A stretch of DNA of 64,000 bases from Tillus elongatus (GCA_964006375.1 OZ023269.1:65800029-65864028); one strand, 5' to 3'. Shown: positions 18,558 through 29,993, counted from the stretch's first letter. Numbers and translations are program-made. The notes: generated by a model not told the origin, from the letters alone.

Positions 18558-21500
18558 TCAAGGTCGTTCCAGAACAGACATTATCTCTCTACTTGCGAGG
18601 TCCCCTTCGAACCGCCCCATTTTATGCAGGTGTTTCTTGACGGCCATGTGTCCCGTCAAGAGACCTGTTGTGTTTCTGAGCTGTCCTCTGCTAAGGTTTA
18701 GCAGCTCCACAGCTCTCTTTGAACTGGGTCCGTCAATTATTGACTTCCCATGTCTGAGCCCTGGACAGTCCGCCCAGTACACCTTGTGTTGGTTTCTGAC
18801 CCAGGACTTAATGGCTCCCCTGGCAGTGCTCTTTGACACGCCCAGAGCCGGTTCTGGTCCCATAAATGGTTCTGCTGACCCTCTCTTCGCGAGACTGTCA
18901 GCTTCTTCATTGCCTTTAACCCCCGAGTGACCCGGCACCCAGATGAGGGTCACCTCATTCTGCCCAGCCAGGTCGCTCGTCTCGTCTCGGCACTCACTCA
19001 CCAGCCAGGAATTTACCCGTGGGCTACTTAGTGCCTTAAGGGCTGCCTGGCTGTCTGTGGCTATGAGGATCCGCTTGTTGGTGTAGCCCCTCCTCTTGTT
19101 CTCCCGCACACAGTGCAGGATGGCGTACATCTCGGCCTGAAACACCGTTGCATGGGCTCCGAGGGAAATACTATGACTTACCCTCGGTCCTTCCGAGTAA
19201 ACACCTGCCCCCGTCCCACGCTCCCCGCCAGATCCGTCCGTGAACCAGACGAGCGCGTCCCGTGGCATGCCCGGCGTCTCCTCCCGCCATGCCTCGCGAT
19301 CAGGGATTTCCACTGTAAAGTTGTTTTCCCTGCACATTCGCGGGCTCGCGAAGTCTGACCTCATTTCAAGCATGGGCTCCTTCACGATCTCCTGAATTTT
19401 GCAGTGGCCCCTGAAGCCTGGGTTGATCTTCAGTCTACCATTGCAGGCTAGTCTGTATAGTCCTAGCCTGGCCTCTCCCATAATAACTATGTGTAGGGGG
19501 GGTAGATCCAGCAACACCTCCATGGCGGCTGTTGGGGTTGAAGACATGGCCCCTGTGATGCCTAGGCAAGCCATCCTTTGGATCTTGCCTAGTTTTTGTT
19601 TGGCACTGGATTGTGTCACCTTAGGCCACCAGACCAGTGCCGCATATGTTAACGATGGTCTGACCACCCTTGTGTACAGCCAGTGGGCCATACTAGGTCT
19701 TAGTCCCCACGTTTTTCCATATAGCCGCCTAGTGACGGCTAAGGTCATGACTGCCTTACGCAGTATTTTTCCAATGTGACCATTCCAGGTTAGCTTAGAG
19801 TCCAATACGACCCCAAGATATTTTACCTCCCTGGCGATTGGAACGCTCCTACCGTATAGAGTGAGAGTTCTGTGGCTTTCACACTTCCTCCTCCTCGTAA
19901 ACGGCACGACGGTTGCTTTCTCGGGGCTCACCCCGAGCCCTTGATCAACCGTCCACCCTTCCACCACTTTCAGTGCAGTCTGCATACGCTCCCACACTGC
20001 CTGTGTGACCTTTCCTCGGACTATGATGACAATGTCGTCCGCATAGCCCTGTACCTCATATTCCCCTCCCGAGAGCCTCCCCAGCAGGCCGTCCACGACT
20101 AGACACCAGAGCAAGGGAGACAGAACGCTCCCCTGCGACACCCCGCCGCGACCCCCGCCAGCAGAGTCCCTCCCGCGAGTGAGGTGAACACCGCCCTGTC
20201 CCTGAGCATGGAACCGATCCACCTGCAGCAGGTCTCCTCTATTCCACGCTCCCGGGCAGCTGCCAGAACCGATCCGAACGAGGTGTTGCTAAAGGCCCCC
20301 TCTATGTCTAGGAAGGCCCCCAGCGCCACCTCCTTGTTCTCCAGCGTATTCTCCAGTTTCAGCACCAGTTGGTGCAGTGCTGTTTCTGTTGAGAATCCTG
20401 CTCTGTATGCATATTGTCCGCAGTGTAGAGGATATGCTTCCAGTACACCGCCCCTAATGTGCCGGTCGAGCAGTTTTTCCACTGTTTTCAGCAAGAAGGA
20501 CATGAGACTTATTGGCCTCAGGGACTTTGCCTGGTCTGTTGGACGCCCAGGTTTAGGAATAAATACAACCCTGGCCAGTCTCCATGGCCTCGGAATGTAC
20601 CCCAGAGCCAGGCTGGCCCTCATAATGAGGGTAAGCACCGGCGCTAGTATATCTATCCCCTGTTGGAGCATGATGGGCATTATTCCATCAAATCCCGGCG
20701 ATTTGTATGGCTTAAAGCTGTTAATGGCCCATCTGATTTTGCTCCAGGTAACCACCTCTTTAGCGACTGTCCAGTCTACTCTAGATGCCCGCCTATAAGG
20801 CGCCTCTATTTCTAGGTGTTCCCAGTCCGGAGGTGATTGGTTTATTATGTTACAGCCGGGGAAGTGCGTCTGGAGTAAAATTTCCATAGTTTCCTCCCCC
20901 GAGCTTGTAAAGCCTCCCGTGGGTGTTCTAAGGGAGCCTATGTTAGTCTGAGGGCCCTTAGACAGGATCTTGTGTAGTCGAGCACTCTCGGACGTGTTTT
21001 CCACTTCTTCGCAGTGCCTCCTCCACGACTCCTTCTTGGCGTCCCTCAGTCTTTTGTTATAGGTCGATAGGGCCTGTCTATATTCATCCCATGCTCCCGA
21101 CCTTTTGGCCGCGTTAAACAGCTTACGAACCTGCGTCCTCCTTTGCCTGAGGTCCTCGTTCCACCACGGGACGTTCCTGGTGGACACCCTCATTTTCAGG
21201 GGGCAGTTGGCGTTATAGGCCGAGGTAATTGCGTCTCGCAATTGGACTGCTGCAATCTCGAGGTCTATTGAATTTTTTATGGTACTCTTAACCCCCCGCA
21301 GTTCCACAGCCAGGTCTGCCCTGTAGGCTTCCCAGTCCGCCTTGCGGGGGTCCCGGTACCATACCGTTTCTCTTTCGACTTTGGCGATTTCAAACCGGAT
21401 GTATCTGTGGTCTGAGCTACTCACTTCCCCAGACACAGCCCAGCTTTTAACAAAGTCACCCAGAAACTGGGTGGAAACTGTTAGATCTAAAACTTCCTCA

Positions 21501-22051
21501 CGCCGTGTTGTGACGAAGGTCGGTTTATTACCTCTATTCAATATGTCTAAATTAAATTTCATAAAGAATTGTAAAAGTGCCTCACCCCTAGAGTTTGTGT
21601 CCGAGCTACCCCACAACTCATGGTGCGCATTCGCATCCATGCCGATGATGGTCTGCCATCCACCTGCTCTGCTACCCACCATCAGCTGCTCCAATTCGTT
21701 GGGTGGAGGAGGGTCCGTGCTGTCCCCTGGCAGATAGGCTGACGCGACAGTAATGTCCCTCAGCCCATCCGCTCCTCCACATCGGATTTTGATCGTTGCC
21801 AGGTCCCTGGAACAAAAATTCATTAGAGGGAGAAACTCTATCCCTTCCCTGACAAAGATGCAGGCCCTCGGGTTCTCGCTGGATCTGCTGTAGATGAGCT
21901 TTCCAGTAGCTCCGCCGAGTCCCTTGATCTCTCCTTTATAGGAGTACGGTTCCTGGATGAGGGCCACATCCGTGTTCCTCAGAGCCATTAGTAGTCCGGC
22001 CGTGGCTGCCCTACTGTGTTGGAGGTTGACCTGAAGGAACCTAAGTCCCAT
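18558..22051 (-). CDS. LINE ORF2: endonuclease, reverse transcriptase, RNase H (one frameshift)
   Basis: Starts MGLRFLQVNLQHSRAA. Endonuclease: 'LIQEPY', 'IIGMDANAHHELWGS', 'SSDHRYIRF'. RT: 'KSPGFDGIMP', 'FIPKPGRP', 'RPISLMSF', 'YADDIVIIV'. RNase H: 'FTDGSGGERGTG', 'AEMYAIL', 'TDSQAALKAL', 'GHSGVKGNEEADSLAK'. The frame breaks once near 20,150-20,180, in a G-rich run just before the conserved 'GVSQGSVLSPLLW'. Otherwise it is continuous. A single indel suggests recent loss of activity or a sequence error. Confidence 0.88.
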
Positions 22052-23198
22052 TAACCCTTAGTTGCTTCCCCAGTGGGCGGAAGCTAACCCTTCCCATGCC
22101 CCAGAATGCCTTGAAGGAGGTTCCTTCAAGGGCTCTGTAAGATGTCGGGTCGATCGAGAAGGCGAGCGTCTGTCCTTTCTCCTCTGCCTTCCTGCTTAGA
22201 ACCGACCAGTGTTGCGTCCCCAGTTCAGGGTTCTGGATCTTAAGTCTGCTGACCACCGTCTCCTGCGGGACGGTGTCAGGGATCCGTACGAGGACCTTGC
22301 GTCTCTTTGGGAGTTCCTTGGGCTCGACGGCTGTCAAGTCCGCCCCCTCCCAAATCTGACCGAGGCCCCCGATCGTTTTCCGCAGCCAGTCCCGCGACTG
22401 CGGGCCGGCACAGGTTGTACAGAGGATGCCCCCCGTCAGGCGCGTCCGGTGGAACTGAGGCGGGCTCTCCCCTTCCTGAAGAGAGTCCACTGCAGCTACC
22501 ACCGCAGCCTGGATCAGGTCCGCCTTCCCCTGGTCTAGCGTGACCTCAGGATGGCGTCTGTCAATCACCGCCATCCCGAGGCCCTCCGCAGCCTCCCTGT
22601 AAGAGCCAGTCTGCGCCGGTGTTCCGGCCTTGGTTCCTTTGGGAGGTCTGTCTGTAGTAGGCGTGCTAGAGCCAGAGCGCGGCGTCTTCCGACTCGCACT
22701 CTCCTCTTGCGCCTTTACAGGCACCCTGGCCCTTTTGGAACGTCTGTCTGTAGTGGGCGTGCTAGAGTTCGAGCGCGTCCTCTTCTGACCCGCACTCCCC
22801 TCTTGCGCCTTTACAGGTTTCTCGACCGTCCAGGTCCCGGCCGCCATTTTTTGCGCCCTCCGGAGCTTCTTTCTTTGCGCCCCGGAAAGACGCTTGGACT
22901 GCTGGGGCAGTCCCTCTACTCTAACAGTAGAGTCCTCACTGGTGGAGGGCCCCCTGGAGTCCGCGGAGCTCGCCGCCCTCCGGTGGGACCCAGCCTCCAG
23001 CTTGGGTGTCGGGGACAGGTCTCTGGCCGAAGCTACCCCCTGATCCCCCGTATCTACGCCGGTCGTGGGACCTCCAGAGTCCGCTGCCGCCCCCTGGCTC
23101 GTCTCCGTTTCCGGGATAGACTCAAGGCACAAGTCTGTAGCCGGAGCCACTCCTCGAGCCTCATTGGTTTTGGTTTTGTATGTGTTTATTATCTTCAT
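22041..23198 (-). CDS. LINE ORF1 (Gag-like, 385 aa)
   Basis: Overlaps the ORF2 start by 11 bases. The N-terminal half is low-complexity and rich in Ser/Thr/Pro/Arg with repeated 'VKAQE(E/G)SA..KR/TP/RS(N/G)SSTPTTDR' units. The C-terminal half has RRM-like strand patterns ('VLVRIPDTVP', 'WSVLSRKAEEKGQTLAFSID'). No CCHC knuckles are seen at the C-terminus, unlike many R1/I ORF1 proteins. Confidence 0.7.
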   Translation of the reverse strand: MKIINTYKTKTNEARGVAPATDLCLESIPETETSQGAAADSGGPTTGVDTGDQGVASARDLSPTPKLEAGSHRRAASSADSRGPSTSEDSTVRVEGLPQQSKRLSGAQRKKLRRAQKMAAGTWTVEKPVKAQEGSAGQKRTRSNSSTPTTDRRSKRARVPVKAQEESASRKTPRSGSSTPTTDRPPKGTKAGTPAQTGSYREAAEGLGMAVIDRRHPEVTLDQGKADLIQAAVVAAVDSLQEGESPPQFHRTRLTGGILCTTCAGPQSRDWLRKTIGGLGQIWEGADLTAVEPKELPKRRKVLVRIPDTVPQETVVSRLKIQNPELGTQHWSVLSRKAEEKGQTLAFSIDPTSYRALEGTSFKAFWGMGRVSFRPLGKQLRVNGT

Positions 23199-23560
23199 GT
23201 TGTTCCCACGAGAATGGGGGAAATACTGTCCACACCATCAGAACCCCCTGTGTGGTGCAAGGCGGGTTACTCTGGAGGGTTGCCTGGTACTCCAGAGGTT
23301 CCGTTAACGACACCATCGCCCTGGTGCCATCCATCCATAGGCACGGGTCACGTGACACCGTAGATTGGGGGAGTTTAGTTCGACCTCCTTGTCTAGATCC
23401 GTCATGTTTAGTTATTAGCAGGGTCACCTCGTGCAGGATGCGGATTTTTACCGCGCATGACGGTCTTGGGGAAAGCTTCATCGGGAGTTTATGTTGTTAT
23501 TTCCACTTCCTCAGCTTGCCCCCTGGAGTCCTTTGGCCCGCGATTCCTTAACCCCCTGCA

Positions 23561-23831
23561 TGCCCCTGCTTTGTATAGGTTCTTATGCGAAATACCCTGT
23601 ATATATATTTTTTAAAAAGCAATGTTCCCATGAGTATATGTATGAACATTTTGAGAAGATTCATTGAATGTTCGTGGGACATGTTCAGAACATACTGGGA
23701 GCTCCTAAGTATATTCTAAATAACATTCTGAGAACCTTATTAGTATGACAGAATCTGTCCAATTGTCATGTTCATAGAATGTTATAGGAATATATATTGT
23801 ACCTTGTGAGAATGTGCTGGGGATATTGAGT
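23561..23831. other. Spacer with ACATTCT/AGAATGTT repeats flanking element B
   Basis: Many short inverted and direct copies of GAATGTT/AACATTC occur here (for example 23,645, 23,665, 23,683, 23,723 and 23,776). A related ATTCTCAGAATGTG lies beyond the right inverted repeat (42,236). This may be a decayed repeat into which B inserted. No gene. Confidence 0.5.
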
Positions 23832-24445
23832 AGTAGGTATAGATGGTATGTTCTGCAACCACCTCCCACCTCCCACCAGTAGGTATAGATGGTATGTTCT
23901 GCAACCACCTCCCACCTCCCGCTACTGAGCATGCGTGTGACGTAACAAATATGGCGGTTGTATTAAGGATGACGTAGGCTACAAAATGAGATGACATAAT
24001 CCAAGATGGCGGCCAAGATAGTTGACCGGAAGTGAAAAACCCGGGAAATTTAATTTTTTAGCCGGTAGTTGGCGCCACCAATCAAAGAGGCTCCGCCATT
24101 TTGATTTTTGCAAAAAGTGACGTAACAAATATGGCGGTTGGCGCAAGCGTAAACTCAACTTTTTTGTTTTTCGTTAAAGTCCTATGTGTGGGGTGTCATT
24201 TTACTCGGCTTGGCAAGCGGAATTCAAAAAATAGATTTGCGCATGCGCAAACCCAACTTTGGAAGTTTTTGGCCTAAGCTTTAGGTGTTTGGTATTAGGC
24301 TTGGGGAACAGATTTTAAAAATGCGAATGCCAGGCATGCCAGACATAGCAACAAACAAAAATCCTAGGAATGTTAAGACCAAGCATGCGACATAGCAACA
24401 ACAAACTATAACCTCGACTAGAACATGTAACAGGAAATGAGTCAT
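23832..24445 (+). repeat. Left terminal inverted repeat of element B
   Basis: Begins AGTAGGTATAGATGGTATGT and pairs with 42,205-41,553 on the other strand over ~600 bp, with small indels; the first 45 bp are duplicated here. It contains GTGACGTAACAAATATGGCGG at 23,937 and 24,117 (20 of its bases quoted per limit: GTGACGTAACAAATATGGCG), AAGATGGCGGC at 24,003 and TGCGCATGCGCA at 24,238. These resemble CREB/ATF, YY1 and NRF1 sites. Confidence 0.9.
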
Positions 24446-24566
24446 CTCCTGTTATATGATGTCATTTAACGAAAACAAGATGTTAGCACTTTAAGGTGGA
24501 AAATAAAACTAATTTAAATACAATTAATTTAATAGGATTAATTCACAAGACTTACATACTAAAATA

Positions 24567-25767
24567 TTACATAATAGCTCTTACAATACCAGTTAAAGGT
24601 TTATATTCAAATACACAATCATGAATAACTAAACAGTAAGCTTTGGTTCTATTGGGAAAATTGTTTTTGCTCATAAACTCCACTTTGATGTCCACTGTTG
24701 ACGACTTGATTGACTCATTCTGGTGCTGACAGTCGATTACAAATAGAGCTCGATCTTTAAACTCATCATAATTTAAGAGAGGCTCTGCTGTTTTTATAAC
24801 AAAAACTTTTTGAAAATCTGTGTACATCTGGTAGGCTTCAACATATTTATATTTTTCCAAATCCATATTCATAGATTCATAAGGGTAGCATTCTGAATGT
24901 AGGAACACTCGTAGATCTACCATACCAATATTACCAAAAAAGTCACCTTTCTTGCTTACATTGTCTTTTCGATGTTTGAAATGCTATAATCACATATCTA
25001 GGTCTTACTAAGTTTGTTGCAGTTTTAACAGACCACACATCTTTATTAATATATCTAAGCGATGGTAGCTCATATATGTCCCATTTGCGATATGCTAGAA
25101 ATATAGATGTGTCTTTTGCAATTTTATCCATCAGTTCAAACTTCATTTTATCGTTTGGAAATACATGTTTAGCTTTTAAAAATATGTTGGTTACAGTAAT
25201 TTTAGATCTTGCAGTACCAGTACTGAAATAACTTTTGGCATCACTTCGAGCTCTTGTAAATCGGAAAGTATGTTTACCGCAGAGAACTCCTTTAAAGTGA
25301 TGGAAGAAACTGAAAAGGAACCAAAGAGGTAGGAGCAAGTGAAACTTGTTATCGTTTAAGGTGATATGATCTGACGATACATTCAACCCAGCGTTGCTAA
25401 GAGATTTTGCTTTATTTTTGCTAAACGAAAGCAGGGTTTTGATGGTTGTTGTGGTGTATGGGTCTCGTACTCGCTCCACTTCCTTATTATTTAATTCATA
25501 GGTCACAGATTCAAACAGAGCCGCTCCTCCCTTATTTGACATATAACACTCACCATCGGCATTTTGTATTGCTAAAGGTTCCAGAGCACATTCGATTATT
25601 AGAGCCGACTCTGCTAGACATACAAATGCATCTTGTTGATTGATGTTTATTTCGACTTCATCACTATTACCAAATGATTTAGTTGATGAATAGTAAGACC
25701 GAAGTTCTTCTCGATCAATGGAATCGTCAAACTCGGGGTCTTTGAATATTTTGAGTTTTGATGACAT
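24567..25767 (-). pseudogene. Major capsid protein, element B (frameshifted)
   Basis: Homologous to the MCP of A. The start at 25,767 (MSSKLKIFKD) is chosen because the upstream extension overlaps the promoter and small ORF. N-terminal part: 'SVTYELNNKEVERVRDPYTT'. C-terminal part in another frame (24,923-24,567): 'LRVFLHSECYPYESMN' and 'AYCLVIHDCVFEYKPLTGIV'. The frame is lost near 24,930-24,960. Much more diverged from A than C is. Confidence 0.8.
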
Positions 25768-25888
25768 GATAACCAAGACTTTTAAGGAACTCAATATTAT
25801 CGGAGCGAAGTGTACACTTTGAAGTAGTTGACTGTACTGAACTTGTTTTGGTAGATTCACTTGCTTTTATATCCTTAAAGACTAGCAT
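25727..25888 (-). CDS. Small ORF (53 aa) between penton and MCP, element B
   Basis: ATG lies one base after the penton stop, and the frame overlaps the MCP start by ~40 bases. It contains 'NIEFLKSLGYHV', matching 'NRQFLQSLGFQV' of the 51-aa frame in A at the same place. Upstream residues are not conserved. Confidence 0.5.
   Translation of the reverse strand: MLVFKDIKASESTKTSSVQSTTSKCTLRSDNIEFLKSLGYHVIKTQNIQRPRV
25835..25871 (-). promoter_or_regulatory. MCP core promoter of element B: TATAAAA + TCAGTA
   Basis: Reverse-strand TATAAAA (25,871-25,865) and TCAGTA (25,840-25,835), 31 bases apart, as in A. Confidence 0.6.
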
Positions 25889-25889
25889 T

Positions 25890-26260
25890 CTAGGTAATCT
25901 TTTTAAGGTTCAGACGAACAGACACCTCTTCACCTTGAAAGTTTACAGGAACTGAATCTTGATCCACGATGTTGATGCTTATATTTGATATCTCTTGCTT
26001 GTTCACTAGTAAATAAATTAGATTCTTAGGTTCGATGTCGATTGCATAACCAGGATCAACCATCGGTGCAAACTCATATAACGTATGTGAAGGTTTCCCG
26101 TTATAGTAGGAACCAGACACAATATTAGTTTCTATGCGAATCTGTTTAACATCCACTATTTCAACAGGTAAATCAGATTCATGGAATACACCTGGTCGAA
26201 GAACTTGCTTTGAAAATCCTAACATTCGCCCAATCGAATCATCAGATTCAAAACTGATAC
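25890..26260 (-). pseudogene. Penton-like protein, C-terminal half (element B, split)
   Basis: Carries 'SIGRMLGFSKQ', 'VSGSYYNGKPSHTLYEFAP' and 'VDQDSVPVNFQGEEVSVRL', equivalent to the second half of the penton of A. The upstream half is at 29,687-29,988, separated by a Gypsy element. The left junction is at ATAC (26,257-26,260). Confidence 0.85.
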
Positions 26261-26777
26261 TTGTGAAACACTTGTGGCGGTGGTTCCGACCACAGTGTTT
26301 CCGTCAACACTACTCTGTGTTTCTGCATAAATACTCTTGACAGTTAAACGTTACGTTATGTTCTGCGACAGCCAGCTGTCAAGATCTACAGCAACGAAGA
26401 AACACCAGAGCGATCTCTCTCTTCTCTAACAACCGCTACAGTGAACACACGTCCTCCACGCTCGGTCAGTTATCTGCTATGTACTCATGTACTGTTGTAA
26501 TTGTATTATAGTTAAATGTATCATATAGTTCATTCTGTTAGTGAAATAATAAAGTATATCAAGTGTTTACCTATGCATTCAATATCACCATCCCAGGTAA
26601 TATCAACAAGTGCAATTAACATCCATATTGGTGACCCCGTGCTGTAAGCCGAAGATGCCGAGCCTGATGTTCCAGCCGACGTCGCCTAACTTCCACGCAC
26701 GTGCTCGTGCCTACAGGAAACGAATATCTAAACAGGTCAGTCCTTTCTAATTTAAAAATTATCTGATTTTTTTCACA

Positions 26778-27546
26778 ATGGCCGAAGATTCTTCAAGCAG
26801 CAATATCATGGCGAGGGTTGCAATAAAATTACCTCCTATATGGAGACGTAACGTGAAAATCTGGCAAATGCAGGTTGACGCCCAGTTCGATATATCGCAG
26901 ATCAGTTCTGAAAAGACAAAATTCAGTCATGTAGCTATACTCGATCCTGATGTCGCAGAGTCAATTTCAGATTTTTTTAACCCAACCATTATCATCAACC
27001 TCCTATTCAGATCTAATGAAACGTCTTTTATTAGAATTTTAAGAGTCCGAAAGTCGCAAAATAAATAAACTTTTAACAGAATTAGAATTAGGCGACAGAA
27101 AACCATCGCAACTTTTACGCGAAATGAAGTTTTTAGCCGGTAGTCAGATTAAAGAGGATTTCCTTAAAACTTTATTTCTACAACGTTTACCAGTCAACGT
27201 TCGTTCAATTTTGGCTTCGAGCAACGATTCTCTAGAAAATTTGTCGGTTATAGCAGACAAAATCGTGGAATATTCCGGAGATAAATACAACGTGGCTGAA
27301 ATTCAGTCACGCGAGCCCGACAAGCTAGCCAAGTTAGAAGCGCAGTTAGAGAAGCTAACAGCATCAGTCAACGAATTGCGAACGCGTTCCCGATCTACCT
27401 CCCGAGAAAGACCCAAGCTTTCTCGAAATTCCATAAACACAAATTCCTCAACCTCCACGTGTTGGTATCATGAACGATTTGGCAACAAGGCCAAACGTTG
27501 CATCCAACCTTGCAATTTTAAAGCAAAACATGTGTCGGAAAACTAA
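26778..27546 (+). pseudogene. Gypsy Gag (frameshifted)
   Basis: Starts MAEDSSSSNIMARVAIKLPP. Typical CsRn1 Gag features follow: 'VKIWQMQVDAQF', 'KTKFSHVAILDPDVAESISD', then in another frame 'RLLLEFEESESRK'-type sequence, 'FLKTLFLQRLPVNVRSIL' and 'CWYHERFGNKAKRCIQPCNF' (CxYHxxFGxxAxxCxxPC), the CHCC-type knuckle of this clade. The frame is broken around 27,000-27,125. Confidence 0.8.
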
Positions 27547-27623
27547 GAAGGCACTCCCTCCACGCGGCAGAAGACAAGAGCCACCTAACACGCCGCCTTT
27601 TTATTTTTGATAGACGCTCCAAT

Positions 27624-29675
27624 ATGAAATTTCTAATCGACTCTGGAGCGGATATTTCAGTTATTCCACCCACTCACGACCAACGGAAATTTCAATCGAA
27701 ACGTACCTTGTATGCTGCAAACGGGACCCCTATTCATACCTATGGCGAACAACTATTAGATTTGGATCTAGGTTTACGCCGTAGGTTCTGCTGGCCCTTC
27801 ACACTTGCCGATATCAAGCAACCAATTATAGGCGCTGATTTTCTAGCAGATTTTGCTTTACTTGTGGATATGAAACATAGACGTTTAATCGATACAAAGA
27901 CAAACCTCTCTAAGACCGGTGCTAACCCACCACCAGGAATTAATTCTAAAATTCATCTCGTAGACCCGACCCACCAATACTTCAAATTGCTACAACAATT
28001 TCCTGACCTTTTTAGGGAAACTTCTTCTAGCAACCTTCCAGAGGTTGAGTTCTTCCATACTATAAGTACGGAAGGACCACCTGTCACTGCAAAAGCTAGA
28101 AGATTGCCCCCGGAAAAGCTAGCTCAAGCAAAGCTAGAATTCCAGCACATGATAAACTTGGGAATTTGTAGACCCTCCAAAAGTCCATGGTCAAGCCCCC
28201 TCCACATGGTGCAAAAAAGGATGGCTTATGGAGACCATGTGGGGATTACCGAGCACTAAACGCTAAAACAATCCCGGACAAATATCCCATTCCATATTTG
28301 CAGGATTCTAATGCCCAGTTAGAAGGCAAACGTATTTTTTCAAAATTGGATATCATTCGCGCTTTCCATCACATCCCAGTAGCACCTTAAGATATTCCCA
28401 AAACAGCAGTCATAACTCCATTTGGGTTATTCGAATTTGTTAAAACCCCATTTGGCCTTCGTAATTCAGCACAAACATTTCAAAGATATTTACATTCAAT
28501 TTTAAGACATCTTCACTTTGCCTACTCCTATCTTGACGATATTCTCGTTGCATCAGCCTCTGAAAAAGAACATCAAGAGCATCTAGCAAAACTTTTTCAG
28601 ACACTTCAAGACAACGGCATCCGTATCAATTCATCTAAATGTGAATTCGGAGTGGCCGAAATTTCATTTTTCGTGTAAATAAATCTGGATTATTTCCACT
28701 TCCTGAACGCATCAAAGCTATTACCGACCTACCTCTTCCCGATACCATTGAAAAACTTAGAAGATTTCTAGGTCTCATAAATTTCTGCCGTCGTTCTCTT
28801 CCACGTGCTGCGGAAATTCAGCAACCACTATTCGCCCTCTGCCAGAATCCAAAAAAACGCGACAAACGTAAAATCGAGTGGACTCCTCAGACTCGAGAAG
28901 CATTCGAACGTTTGAAAGAGGCACCTAAAAAACGCTACACTAATAGCTCATCCGTCTTCTTCGCTACCACTGATTCTCCATGTCGATGCTTCTGATTATG
29001 CCGTAGGTGCTTCCCTCCAACAACTACGTGATCAAACACTAGAACCCCTAGGTTTCTACTCTAAAAAGCTTACTTCAGCCCAAAAATCTTACAGCACCTA
29101 CGATCAAGAACTTCTAGCTGCTTATCAGGCAGTTAAATACTTTAGATATACCCTAGAAGGTCGCCATTTCACCATTTATACGGACCACAAACCTTTGACA
29201 TACGCTTTTGAACAACGCGTCGATAAAGCATCTCCAAGGCAACTACGACATTTAGACTTCCTAGGTCAATTTACCACAGACATTCGCTACATACCAGGTC
29301 CTACAAACATTCCCGCAGACTATTGTTCTCGGATTGAAACAATTTCACTTTCTTCCACTGTGTCACTCCAAGAAATTGCGCAAGCTCAGTCATCTTGTGA
29401 GGAATTCAAACACCTTCTGCAGTCTAAATCTTCCTCATACAAATTTCAAAACATGCCTCTTGACAACGGATTGAATCTTATTTGCGATTCTTCTTCAAAG
29501 AAACTTCGCCCATTCATTCCGCTTAAATTTCGCCGAAAGATTTTCGATTCTATCCACAATTTATCTCACCCAGGCATATCAGCTTCAGTCGATCTGGTCC
29601 AGGATAGATTTTGTTGGCCCAAATTGAAACGCGATGTATCTCTTTGGTCTAAAACTTGCATTCCCTGCCAGAAAG
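27624..29675 (+). pseudogene. Gypsy Pol: protease, RT, RNase H, integrase start (broken)
   Basis: Protease 'FLIDSGADISVIPPT' and 'IIGADFLADF'. RT 'CGDYRALNAKTIPDKYPIP', 'FSKLDIIRAFHHIPV', 'TPFGLRNSAQTFQR', 'YLDDILVAS'. RNase H 'LHVDASDYAVGASLQQ' region and 'YTDHKPLTYAFEQ'. Integrase zinc region 'HNLSHPGISASVDLVQDRFCWP' and 'CIPCQ', where it ends. Frames change or stop near 28,200, 28,388, 28,677 and 28,930. Confidence 0.85.
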
Positions 29676-29686
29676 AATTAACATCC

Positions 29687-29988
29687 ATACACTTTATTTC
29701 ACATCTAATGGTGTTCGGATTAGGTCTTACAATCAAAGCTAGTTGCTTTTGTTCATGTGTAGCTGTAGCACCGACAAGTTCATTTTGAAGTAAGTTTTCC
29801 AAATCTGTTATTTCATATGCACCAGTAGGTATCGTGATGGTTTTCCAACCACCTCCTTCTTTTACATAAAATTTATTTTTACCTTTATATATGTTAGGTA
29901 TGTTGTTGTATGCATGAAAGCCTATCAAAGCAACAGCATAACTACCGCCAGGATCCAATTCAATTGGTTTGCGACATGACTGATACAC
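29687..29988 (-). pseudogene. Penton-like protein, N-terminal half (element B, split)
   Basis: Reads 'LDPGGSYAVALIGFHAYNNI', 'KFYVKEGGGWKTITIPTGAY' and 'TDLENLLQNEL', matching the first half of the penton of A. No ATG precedes it in frame, so the start is lost or unusual. The coding continues at 26,260 beyond the Gypsy element. Confidence 0.8.
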
Positions 29989-29993
29989 AGAGG

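Larger units (their letters stand above)
18550..23560 (-). mobile_element. Non-LTR retrotransposon with two ORFs (R1/I/Loa-like group)
   Basis: About 5 kb of clearly GC-richer DNA, reverse orientation, with an ORF1 (Gag-like), an apurinic-type endonuclease, reverse transcriptase and C-terminal RNase H. An RNase H after the RT is typical of the I, R1-related and Loa groups. No poly(A) tail is seen; the 3' side passes directly into the minisatellite. The 5' UTR limit near 23,560 is approximate. Confidence 0.85.
26261..29686 (+). mobile_element. CsRn1-like Gypsy LTR retrotransposon, 3'-deleted, inserted in penton gene of B
   Basis: 5' LTR ~26,261-26,620 (AATAAA at 26,549), then the primer site TGGTGACCCCGTG at 26,629, complementary to tRNA-Trp as in the CsRn1 clade. 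Gag, protease, RT, RNase H and the start of integrase follow. The 3' part of integrase and nearly all of the 3' LTR are missing. The final AATTAACATCC (29,676-29,686) equals the end of the 5' LTR (near 26,613), so a stub of the 3' LTR remains. ATAC occurs on both sides as a 4-bp target duplication. Confidence 0.85.

Noticed and set aside
19113..23363. Long forward-strand open frames opposite the LINE and its ORF1
   Set aside because: They are antisense shadows in GC-rich DNA; the reverse-strand frames carry all the endonuclease, RT and RNase H motifs.
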